Source: a virus. From it: 20,687 nt of DNA. The notes under the pieces were generated by a model. It saw only the letters and a list, made by a program, of their open reading frames with translations. It did not search any database and was not told the origin of the DNA. Position numbers and translations under genes: made by a program. The first letter of the stretch is position 1, and every line of letters starts with the position of its first letter. Below, one piece after another: positions 7,528-15,363 of the stretch. The stretch covers positions 1-20,687 of the IMG/VR virus record IMGVR_UViG_3300046170_000360; one strand, given 5' to 3'.

Positions 7528-9094
7528 GCTTACCTACAAAATAACAAAGTGGTTCTAGTATTTTTCTATACACTCTACCTAGTAAATGTACCTTGCCTCT
7601 TGATTCCTGACGTATGTCTATAGTTCTGTGAACTGCAATGTGTTCTAATATTTTTCTAACTACTTTATTTGTTTTAGCCATTTTAACTAATGGTAAGAAT
7701 AATTTATGATAACCTTTTTGATATTCAGGTGCTAAACCTTTTGAATGTTTTAACCAAATTTTATTTCTAAAAGATCCAAAACCGTAAGATTCATTCATCA
7801 TAGTACAAACTATTTTACTACCACCACCTGTATTTCCACCGCCTCCGGTGTCTCTATCATCTTCTAGTTCAGTATCATACGATGATATTTTTAATCCTGT
7901 ATTAGGATTTGTTTTAGTTTGTACAGGGTTATTGTCTCCTGCTCCACTTGTTCCTCTATCAATTTGTTGTCCTCTATTACGATCTAATCCACCATAACTT
8001 ATATTATCCCCACCACCTCTACTTATAATATTTCTATCTCTATCTATAGCTTCTTGAATAGGGTCTCGACCGCCTCCGCCGCCTCCTATATTTATATAAT
8101 CATTAATTCTATTTATATTGTTATTTGCTAATATACTATTATTTGGAGCAATGTATCCTAAGTCTGCTGGACTTGGTGTGTAAACAGATGTAATACCTTT
8201 TTCAGGTCCTACTATAGTATTATCTATTATACTATCATCTGTTATAAAACGACCATCATCGTCTTCTGAATACGTTGATTGATTTATTTCTTGATCATAA
8301 GTAGGAATTTGATCATTAATAAATCCATCATCTATATCTTTTTGTTTAAGTTTATCGTTGAAAACAGTTGTTGCTTTAGCTGATCCACCAAAAAATTTAT
8401 CTTCTGCTGCTGTAAGTGCCTTGTTAAATTTTTCAAAACCTTCAGGTGTCATATTTTCTTTAGCTTTAGCTCTTCTTTTATCAAAAGTTTGTCTAGTTAC
8501 TTTAGCAGCATTGTATCCTGCCATGATATTAGAACCATCTTCTTTATAAGCGTCTCCGCCATCAGACACAAATTGTCCAATATCATTTAGTTGAAAACCT
8601 TGACCTAATAATTCATTTTCTAAAATAGCTCTGTTATTTACAGGCATCTTATCACCTAAATATTCTAAACCTTTTCCAATAAAACTATTTTTTAAATAAT
8701 TTGCAGCTGCACCAGGTATACCAGTTAATTGTTTACCTTCATAATAATCTGGATACATATCCATTAATTTTGCTACTTCAGTACTTGTGTTAGGAATATT
8801 TGTACCTGTAAGAGAACCTCCTGGAGTTCCAATTAAATTTCTTTCAGCAGCTTGTCTGTAATTATAAGGACTATATTGATCTGATGTTCTTGTTCTATTA
8901 GGATCAGGATTGTAAACACTATAACCATCTCCGCCACCACTAGGCATTGGTAATATACGTGCTGTAGGTGCATTAGGATCTTGAGGTGGAACAGTTACAG
9001 GCGGAGGTGTAGTTGGTGTTCTAGGTCCATACCTAAAAGTTTCAGGTAGTGCTCTGTTTAAATATTGTTGTGCTAGATCAAATAAAGTTGCCAT
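7520..9094 (-). CDS. phage protein with Gly-rich linkers and Cys-containing C-terminal domain
   Basis: A 524-residue protein starting in a TAATG overlap. Residues 25-50 are Pro-rich (TPTTPPPVTVPPQDPNAP). The middle contains helical and acidic segments (TYSEDDDGRFITDDSI). Polyglycine linkers (IGGGGGGRDP and TGGGGNTGGGSK) precede a compact C-terminal domain at about 426-524. This domain starts KIVCTMMNE and includes GFGSFRNKIWLKHS, PEYQKGYHKLFLPLV and a basic helical end. It resembles a domain I recall at the end of many phage tail-region proteins (Cys, then GYH, then P.V), whose function is unknown to me. The disordered, low-complexity body with a folded tail suggests an adhesion, plug or scaffold-like virion part. 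Confidence in function is low. Confidence 0.7.
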   Translation of the reverse strand: MATLFDLAQQYLNRALPETFRYGPRTPTTPPPVTVPPQDPNAPTARILPMPSGGGDGYSVYNPDPNRTRTSDQYSPYNYRQAAERNLIGTPGGSLTGTNIPNTSTEVAKLMDMYPDYYEGKQLTGIPGAAANYLKNSFIGKGLEYLGDKMPVNNRAILENELLGQGFQLNDIGQFVSDGGDAYKEDGSNIMAGYNAAKVTRQTFDKRRAKAKENMTPEGFEKFNKALTAAEDKFFGGSAKATTVFNDKLKQKDIDDGFINDQIPTYDQEINQSTYSEDDDGRFITDDSIIDNTIVGPEKGITSVYTPSPADLGYIAPNNSILANNNINRINDYINIGGGGGGRDPIQEAIDRDRNIISRGGGDNISYGGLDRNRGQQIDRGTSGAGDNNPVQTKTNPNTGLKISSYDTELEDDRDTGGGGNTGGGSKIVCTMMNESYGFGSFRNKIWLKHSKGLAPEYQKGYHKLFLPLVKMAKTNKVVRKILEHIAVHRTIDIRQESRGKVHLLGRVYRKILEPLCYFVGKHG

Positions 9095-11007
9095 TATCTA
9101 CGTCCGTCTGGTTGTATATCTATTTTTAATGTACCAAAACGCCAAGACTCACTAACATCAGTATTTTCTATCTTGATATTAACAAACCGGCCTCTGGCTC
9201 TTGTATCTTTTTTATCAGTATTTGCGTTAATTGTAAAGGGACTCAAAGAAGTAGTTGTGTCTGATTGTTGAGGGTAACGTTTGACAGCAAGGGTTACTTT
9301 TGCATTACCCTGTAAGTCTTTAAAATCAGGTATAAATCTTCTCATAGCTAAGAATACATCACCTGAAGTACCTTGGCTTTGTAAATCAAAATCATAAGAT
9401 TTTACAAAGGATGTAACAGTTGTAGTGCTACCATCAGGATTTACTTGGTCAGTTCCTACTTCATGTTCGAATAAAGTAGTTTGACCTAATCCATTTTCAC
9501 CCACAATCACAGGAAAAGTACCTGTAGCTGAATCATTAAATTTAGTAGCTGAAGGTTTAGGATATACACTAGCATCAATCCAAGAAGTTCTTGCTTCTGT
9601 TCCTATATACCAAACACCACCTTCTACTTTTTCTCCATAATTTAAAACTACGTATTGATCATTATAGTCAGAACTAGTTGATGGATAATACCAAACAACT
9701 TCAGTATATAAATTATTTATACCCGCATAAATTTGTTGACCTTTTGTAGTATCTGCTTGATCATAAACATAATCTTCAACAGAACATGGTAACGATTTAA
9801 CCGTACCATCAAACATAAAGAAACCATTATTAGACATCCAAAATGCAACACCATCTATTTCAATAGCTGCATTTTTACCAATTAATCCACAGTTAGTACC
9901 AACTTGTTCAAAACCAAATGTAAAAGGTGCACCAATAAATTTCATTGTGTATAATGCGTTATCTGTCCAAACTAGAATAGTTTCTTTAGCTTTTAAAGAT
10001 CCTATAATTTTTGTACCATCTTGTAGTCTTTGTGATCCAGCGCTGTTAATAGCTGTTGGTGTATAATCATTTATATCTTCTTGATCAGAAAATCTTATAA
10101 ACATATCATCTTGTGTGGATGTATCTCCAATAACTGTTTCCGTACCTAAATGAATCAAGTGACGTGTTGTAGGTGAAACTAAAGATACTCTAGTTGCTGT
10201 CGGATTAGCTGATGTAGAAAATCCTGAAGTTGATGTAGATGCTCTTGTTGTTAATCTTGAAGCGTTCCCCGCATTCCATGTAAAAGTTTTTCCATTTGCA
10301 ATTGTTGCAATTAATACTTGACCAAAGTTACTTAAACTCCAGAGGCCTGGTTCCAGACTCACGTCAGATGCTGAAGCAGCTTCTCCCCATGCTCCACTGC
10401 CCCAGGTATCTATACCCCAACCATAACCATATGATTGTTCTGCTGGTCCAACTTGTTCGTAAGGTTTAACTTCTAAACTACCACCTGTTGAAACTGTTGC
10501 TGTAGCATTAGAACTTTGTGTAATGGTAAATACACTTGAACTTGTAATACTTGTTACTTGAAATAATTTATCTTCAAAATCTGAATTAGAATAACCGGTA
10601 CCTACTGGTAAAGTTACATTATCTAATAATACAATATCACCTACACTTAAATTATGACTTGCTTTTGTAATAGAACAAACTGCTGAACCAGATGTTGTTG
10701 CAATTGTGCAAGAAGACAAAGTAGCTTTTAAAGGTGTAATATCATAGAGTTGACCTTCAAAGTATATAAGTAAAAATTTATCTGTACCGATTGCAATGTA
10801 TCTATTTCCATCTAAGTCTACAAATGCAAATTGACGTCTTGCAACACCTACTATTGTATCCGTAACTAATGATGACCAACCACCTACTTTCTCAGGTAGT
10901 CCATATCTAAATCTTGTATTATCACAGTCAATCCATCTGTTTTCAGCACCAGATGCAGTATCTTGTTTATCTATTCCGGGTAAGACTTTAAAATCAATTA
11001 GAGCCAT
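9094..11007 (-). CDS. tail nozzle-like (packaged-DNA stabilisation-type) protein
   Basis: A 637-residue protein with an AGGAG ribosome site. The N-terminus has the signature of phage nozzle/stabilisation proteins: a ligand-like LPGID start, then NRWIDCDNTRFRYGLPEKVGGW at about 23-44. An apparent inserted beta domain at about 95-180 carries ASHNLSVGDIVLLDN. After it come aromatic GYGWGIDTWGSGAWG at about 194-208, WSLSNFGQVLIA at 223-234 and TFTWNAGN. The rest is beta-rich, consistent with a propeller. Proteins of this type close the tail end of short-tailed phages and hold the packaged DNA. The gene is flanked by fibre genes on one side and virion proteins on the other, as expected. The family match is by recall, not by alignment. 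Confidence 0.75.
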   Translation of the reverse strand: MALIDFKVLPGIDKQDTASGAENRWIDCDNTRFRYGLPEKVGGWSSLVTDTIVGVARRQFAFVDLDGNRYIAIGTDKFLLIYFEGQLYDITPLKATLSSCTIATTSGSAVCSITKASHNLSVGDIVLLDNVTLPVGTGYSNSDFEDKLFQVTSITSSSVFTITQSSNATATVSTGGSLEVKPYEQVGPAEQSYGYGWGIDTWGSGAWGEAASASDVSLEPGLWSLSNFGQVLIATIANGKTFTWNAGNASRLTTRASTSTSGFSTSANPTATRVSLVSPTTRHLIHLGTETVIGDTSTQDDMFIRFSDQEDINDYTPTAINSAGSQRLQDGTKIIGSLKAKETILVWTDNALYTMKFIGAPFTFGFEQVGTNCGLIGKNAAIEIDGVAFWMSNNGFFMFDGTVKSLPCSVEDYVYDQADTTKGQQIYAGINNLYTEVVWYYPSTSSDYNDQYVVLNYGEKVEGGVWYIGTEARTSWIDASVYPKPSATKFNDSATGTFPVIVGENGLGQTTLFEHEVGTDQVNPDGSTTTVTSFVKSYDFDLQSQGTSGDVFLAMRRFIPDFKDLQGNAKVTLAVKRYPQQSDTTTSLSPFTINANTDKKDTRARGRFVNIKIENTDVSESWRFGTLKIDIQPDGRR

Positions 11008-11017
11008 ATTTTAGCTC

Positions 11018-11737
11018 CTATATGTTGTCTTTATAGATCCAGCCTCTAGTTGCATTAACATACACTAAAGTAAATGCAGCACCATTAGCTGAAACAACTA
11101 AATCAGAAGTAGCACCTAAAATTTTAGAACTGTTTCTACCGATTGTTAAATTATTAGATGCAAAATTATTACCACTATCTATAAATGTAACTTCATTACC
11201 TATTGCAGGAGATGCGGGTAAGTTTATTGTAATTGCAGTACCAATACCGCCTCCAGAAGTATCTATTAAAACTTGATCACCATTAACTGTAGTGTAAGTA
11301 GCAGAAGGTGTGTAGTATCCTTTTGTCTGTAATTTTCCTGTAATGTTTGTTCCATCAGAATATAAAACTGTTGTTGATCCAACAGGTAATGCAAGACCTG
11401 TTCCTGAAACTGTTTTAACTGTAAGTGTATAATTAGAAGCTGATCTTGCTGTTGCATCTTCTACTATAAAAACTCTTTCAGCACCATCAGGCATAGTTAC
11501 TGTTCTGTTAGCAGTTAATGTTCCTGTTAATTTGTAATATAAATTTTTACCATTTGATGTTGCATAAGTTGCAAGAGATAAAGCAACGTCCGCTCCACCT
11601 ACTGCAAGTGATAAATAACCACTAGCTGCTTGTTCTAAAATTTGTAAATTTGTATTAGTGATAGTTCCCCATGTACCAGATTTTTCACCTGTTGTTATGA
11701 GTTCTAATTTTAAATCGCTCGATGTACTTGATGCCAT
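11018..11737 (-). CDS. tail fibre protein with shared fibre module
   Basis: A 239-residue protein with a clear AGGAG site. The N-terminus (LKLELITTGEKSGTWGTITN, then LQILEQAASGYLSL) is a typical phage fibre start. Residues about 140-236 form a beta module with INLPASPAIGNEV, NNLTIGRNSSKILG and FTLVYVNATRGWI. The same module, with NLTIGRNSSNI and LVYVDATKGWI, occurs in the three Gly-rich proteins at 16451-20671. It therefore belongs to the same fibre family, although the oxygenase cassette lies between them. Likely a receptor-binding fibre or its base. There is no Gly-rich extension in this member. Confidence 0.8.
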   Translation of the reverse strand: MASSTSSDLKLELITTGEKSGTWGTITNTNLQILEQAASGYLSLAVGGADVALSLATYATSNGKNLYYKLTGTLTANRTVTMPDGAERVFIVEDATARSASNYTLTVKTVSGTGLALPVGSTTVLYSDGTNITGKLQTKGYYTPSATYTTVNGDQVLIDTSGGGIGTAITINLPASPAIGNEVTFIDSGNNFASNNLTIGRNSSKILGATSDLVVSANGAAFTLVYVNATRGWIYKDNI

Positions 11738-11744
11738 ATTTCTC

Positions 11745-12062
11745 CTACGGATTATCTGGGTCTATTGGGACCCATACTTGATTCACACCTGGTGGAATCG
11801 GATTCCATGATATCACACTTACAGGGTTAGTTGCAAGGTTTATTTGATTACCAGATAAAACTACTGTTTGACCTATTTTAATAACTACATTACCTGTAGA
11901 TAGATTTACTCTTTGTCCTGTAGGTAAAACAACTGATTTACCTTCAATAACTACATTACCTACTGAAAAGTTTAATCTTTGCCCACTTACAGTTACAAAT
12001 ATACTAACTCCGCCTGGATCGGCGAATGGTGCTCCGGCAAATGTGCTTCCTCCAAAATACAT
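11745..12062 (-). CDS. short repeat protein, putative tail fibre component
   Basis: I place the start at the ATG at 12062, inside a TAATG overlap with the preceding stop, giving 105 residues. A longer in-frame start at 12119 adds 19 residues that do not match the paralogue. The protein begins MYFGGSTFAGAPFADPGG, almost the same cap as the 275-residue neighbour. It then has about three copies of a 20-23 residue unit (TGQRVNLSTGNVV) and ends with a Trp-rich cap (ISWNPIPPGVNQVW). It looks like the same design with far fewer repeats, so a duplicate that lost repeats or a base version that the neighbour expanded. Role inferred: fibre or surface decoration. Confidence 0.75.
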   Translation of the reverse strand: MYFGGSTFAGAPFADPGGVSIFVTVSGQRLNFSVGNVVIEGKSVVLPTGQRVNLSTGNVVIKIGQTVVLSGNQINLATNPVSVISWNPIPPGVNQVWVPIDPDNP

Positions 12063-12889
12063 TACGGTGTTTGTATCCTTGTCCAAGTTTGTGAGACACC
12101 TGGTACTATACCATCCCACTGTTTAATATTAATAGAAGTTGGTACTGCTATTTCTAATCCTACGCCAGTTGTAATTACATTTGCTTTAGCTTGAATTGTA
12201 ACTGTACCTGTAGATAAATTTTGTCTATTTCCTGTAACAATAGCTGTTGCGTTTGCTTTAGTTGTAGCATTTCCAATTGCTATTTCTACTGCACTTCCTG
12301 TAATAGATACATTTGCTTTTGCAACAACTGATACGTCACCTGTATCTAAATCAACTCTTGATCCTGTAGGTAATACAGTTGCAGCTGCAGTTGTTGAAAC
12401 AGTTCCTGTAGATAATTCTACTCCTGATCCTGTAACACTATATCTAAATGTAAATGTAACTGTACCGGTATCTAATTCTAAAACACTTCCTGATGGTATA
12501 ACTGTTGCTTTACCAATTGTTGTTACATCTCCTGTATCTAAATTAACTCTATTACCTGTAACACCAACAACGTCTATACCTTTTGCTGTACCAGTATCAA
12601 TTTCAAAAGGACTACCAGTTGTAGCTATGTTTGCACCTGCTGCAATAGTAACACTTCCTGTTGCTATCTCTGTTGCAATACCCGATACACCAATAACATC
12701 GGCTACCTGAACATTACCAATTCCAATATTAAATCTATTACCATTTGGTAATATAAGAGCTTTACCAACTATACCAACAGTACCTGTTGATTCGTTAATT
12801 CTATTACCTGTTACAATCGCTAATGCATTAGGATTAAATCCTGGGTCTGCAAAAGGTGCTGATGCAAATGAAGTTCCGCCAAAAAACAT
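12062..12889 (-). CDS. long repeat protein, putative tail fibre component
   Basis: A 275-residue protein starting MFFGGTSFASAPFADPGFN. Residues 26-250 are about eleven copies of a 20-22 residue beta unit of the pattern TG-x-R-x-N/E-L-x-TG-x-V (for example VTGNRVNLDTGDVTTIGKAT). The C-terminal cap is IKQWDGIVPGVSQTWTRI. Unit lengths alternate between 20 and 22 in the first part, then stay at 22. Such strand-turn repeats are typical of elongated fibre shafts. Its AAGGA ribosome site lies 9 nt before the ATG, within the outer arm of the hairpin at 12900-12949, so translation may be controlled by RNA folding. Confidence 0.75.
   Translation of the reverse strand: MFFGGTSFASAPFADPGFNPNALAIVTGNRINESTGTVGIVGKALILPNGNRFNIGIGNVQVADVIGVSGIATEIATGSVTIAAGANIATTGSPFEIDTGTAKGIDVVGVTGNRVNLDTGDVTTIGKATVIPSGSVLELDTGTVTFTFRYSVTGSGVELSTGTVSTTAAATVLPTGSRVDLDTGDVSVVAKANVSITGSAVEIAIGNATTKANATAIVTGNRQNLSTGTVTIQAKANVITTGVGLEIAVPTSINIKQWDGIVPGVSQTWTRIQTP
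12140..12814 (-). repeat. array of about eleven 60-66 bp coding repeats
   Basis: Units begin at protein residues 26, 48, 68, 90, 110, 132, 152, 174, 196, 218 and 240 of the 275-residue protein, so spacing is 20 or 22 residues. The DNA copies are diverged but keep the TGxxxxLxTG core. A region like this can change length by slippage or recombination, which would alter fibre length. Confidence 0.7.
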
Positions 12890-12899
12890 AAATATAAAT

Positions 12900-12949
12900 C
12901 CTTAAAAGGAGACAGGGGGTATGTGGTGGTGCCCTGTCTCCATCTAAGG
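12900..12949 (-). terminator. strong hairpin: terminator-like, overlapping next ribosome site
   Basis: On either strand, GGAGACAGGG (12908-12917) and CCCTGTCTCC (12932-12941) form a perfect 10-bp stem with a 14-nt loop. CCTTA at 12900-12904 and TAAGG at 12945-12949 add a 5-bp outer stem. Read on the minus strand, the main stem is followed by TTTT, as in an intrinsic terminator. The outer arm includes the AAGGA that serves as ribosome site for the gene at 12889. It lies 7 nt after the stop of the last oxygenase gene and is the only sizeable hairpin I noticed. Confidence 0.6.
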
Positions 12950-12955
12950 ATTATA

Positions 12956-13579
12956 TCATCGTTTAAACCAAGAAGGAAGACCTAAATGTGGACGCTTGTC
13001 AAACATATTATCTCTAGCGCCTGGCGTTTTACGATTATTATAATGAAGAAATACTTGTACGCATTCTTTACCTTTGAATTTTTCTCTCCAATGTTCTAGC
13101 TCACAGCCAGAATAAACCAGCATATCTCCTGGTTTTAAATCTACTTTAATACCTTTCATACCAACTTCTCCAGATGGCTCAAGATATATTGGCCAATCAT
13201 CGCCACCAAGATTCATAGTAGTAGATATCTCACAACTAAATCTATCTTTGTGTCTTTTTAAAACATCACCTTTTTTATATATTCTTGCATAAGTATATGC
13301 AGGATATAATTTAAGACCTGTTACCTTTTCCATTTCTGGTTGGCATTTTAACATTAATGTTTCCATAGCAATATTAGAATACTGACTATAAGTTTCTGGT
13401 ATCTGTTCATCTCTACCCTCATAATGACCTATAATATTTTCAAAAGGTGAAATATATTTTTGTGCTCTACAAGTATCATATACTTGTTTTTGCATACTAA
13501 AATAATTTGCAACAAAAGTTGCTAGGTCTTTTGATATTGCTTGACGTATAACTGTATACTTTTTCTTTTTAAAACTCAT
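12956..13579 (-). CDS. 2OG-Fe(II) oxygenase-like protein
   Basis: A 207-residue protein whose start overlaps the previous stop as ATGA. It has the double-stranded beta-helix pattern of prolyl-hydroxylase-like enzymes. H110 and D112 (LKRHKDRF) form the first part of the metal triad. Then come a strand with TTMNLGGDDWPIYLE and the typical KPGDMLVYSG at about 149-157, with H163 (ELEHWRE) as the distal His. A basic residue about 8-10 positions later, in KGKEC, could bind 2-oxoglutarate. Substrate unknown. It is the last member of the oxygenase-like block, followed by the hairpin at 12900-12949. The active-site pattern looks complete, so activity is plausible. Confidence 0.8.
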   Translation of the reverse strand: MSFKKKKYTVIRQAISKDLATFVANYFSMQKQVYDTCRAQKYISPFENIIGHYEGRDEQIPETYSQYSNIAMETLMLKCQPEMEKVTGLKLYPAYTYARIYKKGDVLKRHKDRFSCEISTTMNLGGDDWPIYLEPSGEVGMKGIKVDLKPGDMLVYSGCELEHWREKFKGKECVQVFLHYNNRKTPGARDNMFDKRPHLGLPSWFKR

Positions 13580-14100
13580 ATAAATGTATATATTAAAATT
13601 AATCTAAATCCTTTTTTTGGAACTATATGATAATGAGGTAGTTTACCCCACATAACTACTTTATTTGAAATAGGTTTTATTTTAACTATTTTATTATCTT
13701 TTTTTATACACGTGTATGATTTTAAATCATCACAATGTATGTATATAATTAATTGTTTGTGTTCAAAACTATGATCTAAATGAACATCTGATTTTTCTTT
13801 GCCATTATTAATTGTTAAATTTAAACAAATTCTAAATATTTTTTTAAATTTAAATTTAAGTTTTTTACTTAGTTTTTTTAAAAGATTTGTTGCAAAAGGA
13901 TATAAATTAGAATTAATAGGGTTTGGTAAATTATCTTCGGGTCTATGAAGAATAGTATGTGAAAAAAAACAAAAATTATTTGTTTTATTTATTATTTCTG
14001 TTTTATTTAAGTAAAATGGAAAATTACTATTATTAATAATATTTTTTTTAAAATAATTTTGTGTTTTTTTATCGATTGCATTTAAATATTCTTTAAACAT
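13576..14100 (-). CDS. AT-rich 2OG-Fe(II) oxygenase-like protein
   Basis: A 174-residue protein overlapping both neighbours (8 nt at its start, ATGA at its end). It is extremely Lys/Asn/Ile-rich. H107 and D109 (SDVHLDHSF) plus H156 or H158 (LPHYHIVP) and R166 match the 2OG-Fe(II) oxygenase pattern, and LIIYIHCDD fits the strand between. A hand count of 13621-14100 gives about 88 G+C in 480 bases (18%), against 33-38% in single sampled lines of the flanking genes. That makes it a compositional outlier, suggesting a different origin or relaxed constraint. Activity is plausible because the key residues are present. Substrate unknown. The family call is weaker than for its neighbours. Confidence 0.65.
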   Translation of the reverse strand: MFKEYLNAIDKKTQNYFKKNIINNSNFPFYLNKTEIINKTNNFCFFSHTILHRPEDNLPNPINSNLYPFATNLLKKLSKKLKFKFKKIFRICLNLTINNGKEKSDVHLDHSFEHKQLIIYIHCDDLKSYTCIKKDNKIVKIKPISNKVVMWGKLPHYHIVPKKGFRLILIYTFI

Positions 14101-14725
14101 CTTTAGCCATCTCTTTCGGCACAGCAGTTATATTCCAATGTATAAACCTAAAAGGCTCTTTACCAAAGTCTACTGCAAACTCGTGTTCCAAGAACCCTGG
14201 AAAGATAATTAAAGTTCCAGGTGTAGGTTTAAAATGTATAAGCTCACTACCACCCCATACACCTTTTTGATCTGGTTTCATTTTTAATTTTGTAGCACGT
14301 GCACCTGTTCTCGGTTCGTGAAATACAGGGTAAGATGTTTTATCACTACACTTTAAAAAATAAAAACCTGATACGTGTTGATTCCAATGTACGTGTGCTG
14401 AATGATGACCACCACCTTTTTTAGCAAACTCTTGTACCCACATCTCACTAAACATAGTTGTGTATTGTTGCATATCAAAACCTTGGTGATCTAAATATTC
14501 CCAAGACTTTTGACCAATGTAATTTCTAAAATCTAAAAAGTCATTGTCTGCTGTAAGTGGTGTTGAATGATACGATCTTCCAAAGTCACCATGTTCTTTT
14601 ATAAATTTCTTTTCTCTTGTTCTTGCATCTTTAATATATTTATTAGATGCTTTGTTTAATGATTTTACAAACTCTGGTTTTTGTTCTGACCAAATAGTTG
14701 TACTAAAATAGTTACTTATAAACAT
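14093..14725 (-). CDS. putative 2OG-Fe(II) oxygenase (TIGR02466/PF13759-like)
   Basis: A 210-residue protein starting in a TAATG overlap. The sequence HSAHVHWNQHVSGFYFLK at about 108-125, with H111 and H113 followed by SGFYFL, is the hallmark I associate with the phage and bacterial family TIGR02466 (PF13759). The distal part PTPGTLIIFPGFLEHEF at about 168-183 provides H181, and R193 (EPFRFIHWNI) is positioned to bind 2-oxoglutarate. Members are common in marine phages, with unproven substrates. Its place inside a block of related enzymes next to fibre genes suggests virion-protein or host-target modification, but no substrate can be read from the sequence. Confidence 0.85.
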   Translation of the reverse strand: MFISNYFSTTIWSEQKPEFVKSLNKASNKYIKDARTREKKFIKEHGDFGRSYHSTPLTADNDFLDFRNYIGQKSWEYLDHQGFDMQQYTTMFSEMWVQEFAKKGGGHHSAHVHWNQHVSGFYFLKCSDKTSYPVFHEPRTGARATKLKMKPDQKGVWGGSELIHFKPTPGTLIIFPGFLEHEFAVDFGKEPFRFIHWNITAVPKEMAKDV

Positions 14726-15363
14726 TATTTAAAAGGCCTTCCTAAATGCCAAACAACAAGACTATATCTTGTGCCTGATGTTACGGGTTTAACTCTATGC
14801 CAAACGAAAGAAGGAAATACAATGATAGAACCTTTTGGTAATATTTCTTTTGCTCTTCTCAAATGTCTAGCTTCATCTCTCATATGTGGCTCGTAGTTTC
14901 TAAAATCAAATTCTAATTCACCACCTGTGTATTCTGAACCATCTGTTAATTGACAAGTCATAGATAGTTTTCTAATTCTTCCGTGTTCTGGATCATTAAC
15001 ATCGTCTCGTTGATAAGCTTTATCCCAACTATCACAATGCCAATCATAGTATTGGTTGTGTTTATATTTTGTAAACTGACAAGACTCACTTCTTTCCCAA
15101 TCAAAGTTCCAACCAGCTTGTCTATTTGCTTCGTGAACATATGGATGTAATTCTTTATATATCCAAGTATCATTTAACCAAACTAAATCAGAATTTCTTT
15201 TTCTTTTTAAATCTTTAACTTCTTCTTTAGATAATTTTCTATCACCATAACCGCCAGTTCTAGCCATTGTTTCTTCTTGTTGATTAGCATAAGCTATTAC
15301 ATCATCACAAAACTTTGGTGTAAGTGCGGCAGGAAAATGCCAATAGTAATTAGATATATTCAT
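14725..15363 (-). CDS. prolyl-hydroxylase-type 2OG-Fe(II) oxygenase
   Basis: The best-defined member of the block, 212 residues, starting inside the 3' end of the upstream gene (14-nt overlap). H109 and D111 (YYDWHCDSWD) and H189 (VFPSFVWHRV) form the complete iron triad. R199 (SGTRYSLVVW) is well placed to hold 2-oxoglutarate. LSMTCQLTDGSEYTGGELEF at 133-152 and LPKGSIIVFPS at 175-185 are the standard strands of prolyl 4-hydroxylase-like (PKHD-like) enzymes. It should hydroxylate a protein side chain or small molecule using O2 and 2-oxoglutarate. An insert rich in Arg, Asp and His (158-172) before the last strands may shape specificity. Substrate unknown. Confidence 0.9.
   Translation of the reverse strand: MNISNYYWHFPAALTPKFCDDVIAYANQQEETMARTGGYGDRKLSKEEVKDLKRKRNSDLVWLNDTWIYKELHPYVHEANRQAGWNFDWERSESCQFTKYKHNQYYDWHCDSWDKAYQRDDVNDPEHGRIRKLSMTCQLTDGSEYTGGELEFDFRNYEPHMRDEARHLRRAKEILPKGSIIVFPSFVWHRVKPVTSGTRYSLVVWHLGRPFK

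Noticed and set aside
11266-11457. Gln/Leu-rich open frame on the minus strand within the 239-residue fibre gene
   Set aside because: An out-of-frame shadow of a clear fibre gene. Similar Gln/Leu-rich frames at 17966-18217 and 20368-20580 arise the same way.
11745-12119. Longer start at 12119 for the short repeat protein
   Set aside because: The extra 19 residues overlap the upstream gene in another frame and do not match the paralogous cap. The ATG at 12062 in TAATG gives a perfect cap match.
12140-12814. Repeat array as a CRISPR
   Set aside because: The repeats are diverged, coding and in frame, with no unique spacers and no cas genes nearby.
12950-12955. TATAAT just before the hairpin as a promoter for the repeat gene
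   Set aside because: No acceptable -35 box 16-18 bp upstream, and the position directly before a terminator-like hairpin makes initiation there unhelpful.
14958-15173. 71-residue minus-strand open frame inside the prolyl-hydroxylase-type gene
   Set aside because: Shifted frame within a gene whose catalytic residues are all in the other frame.
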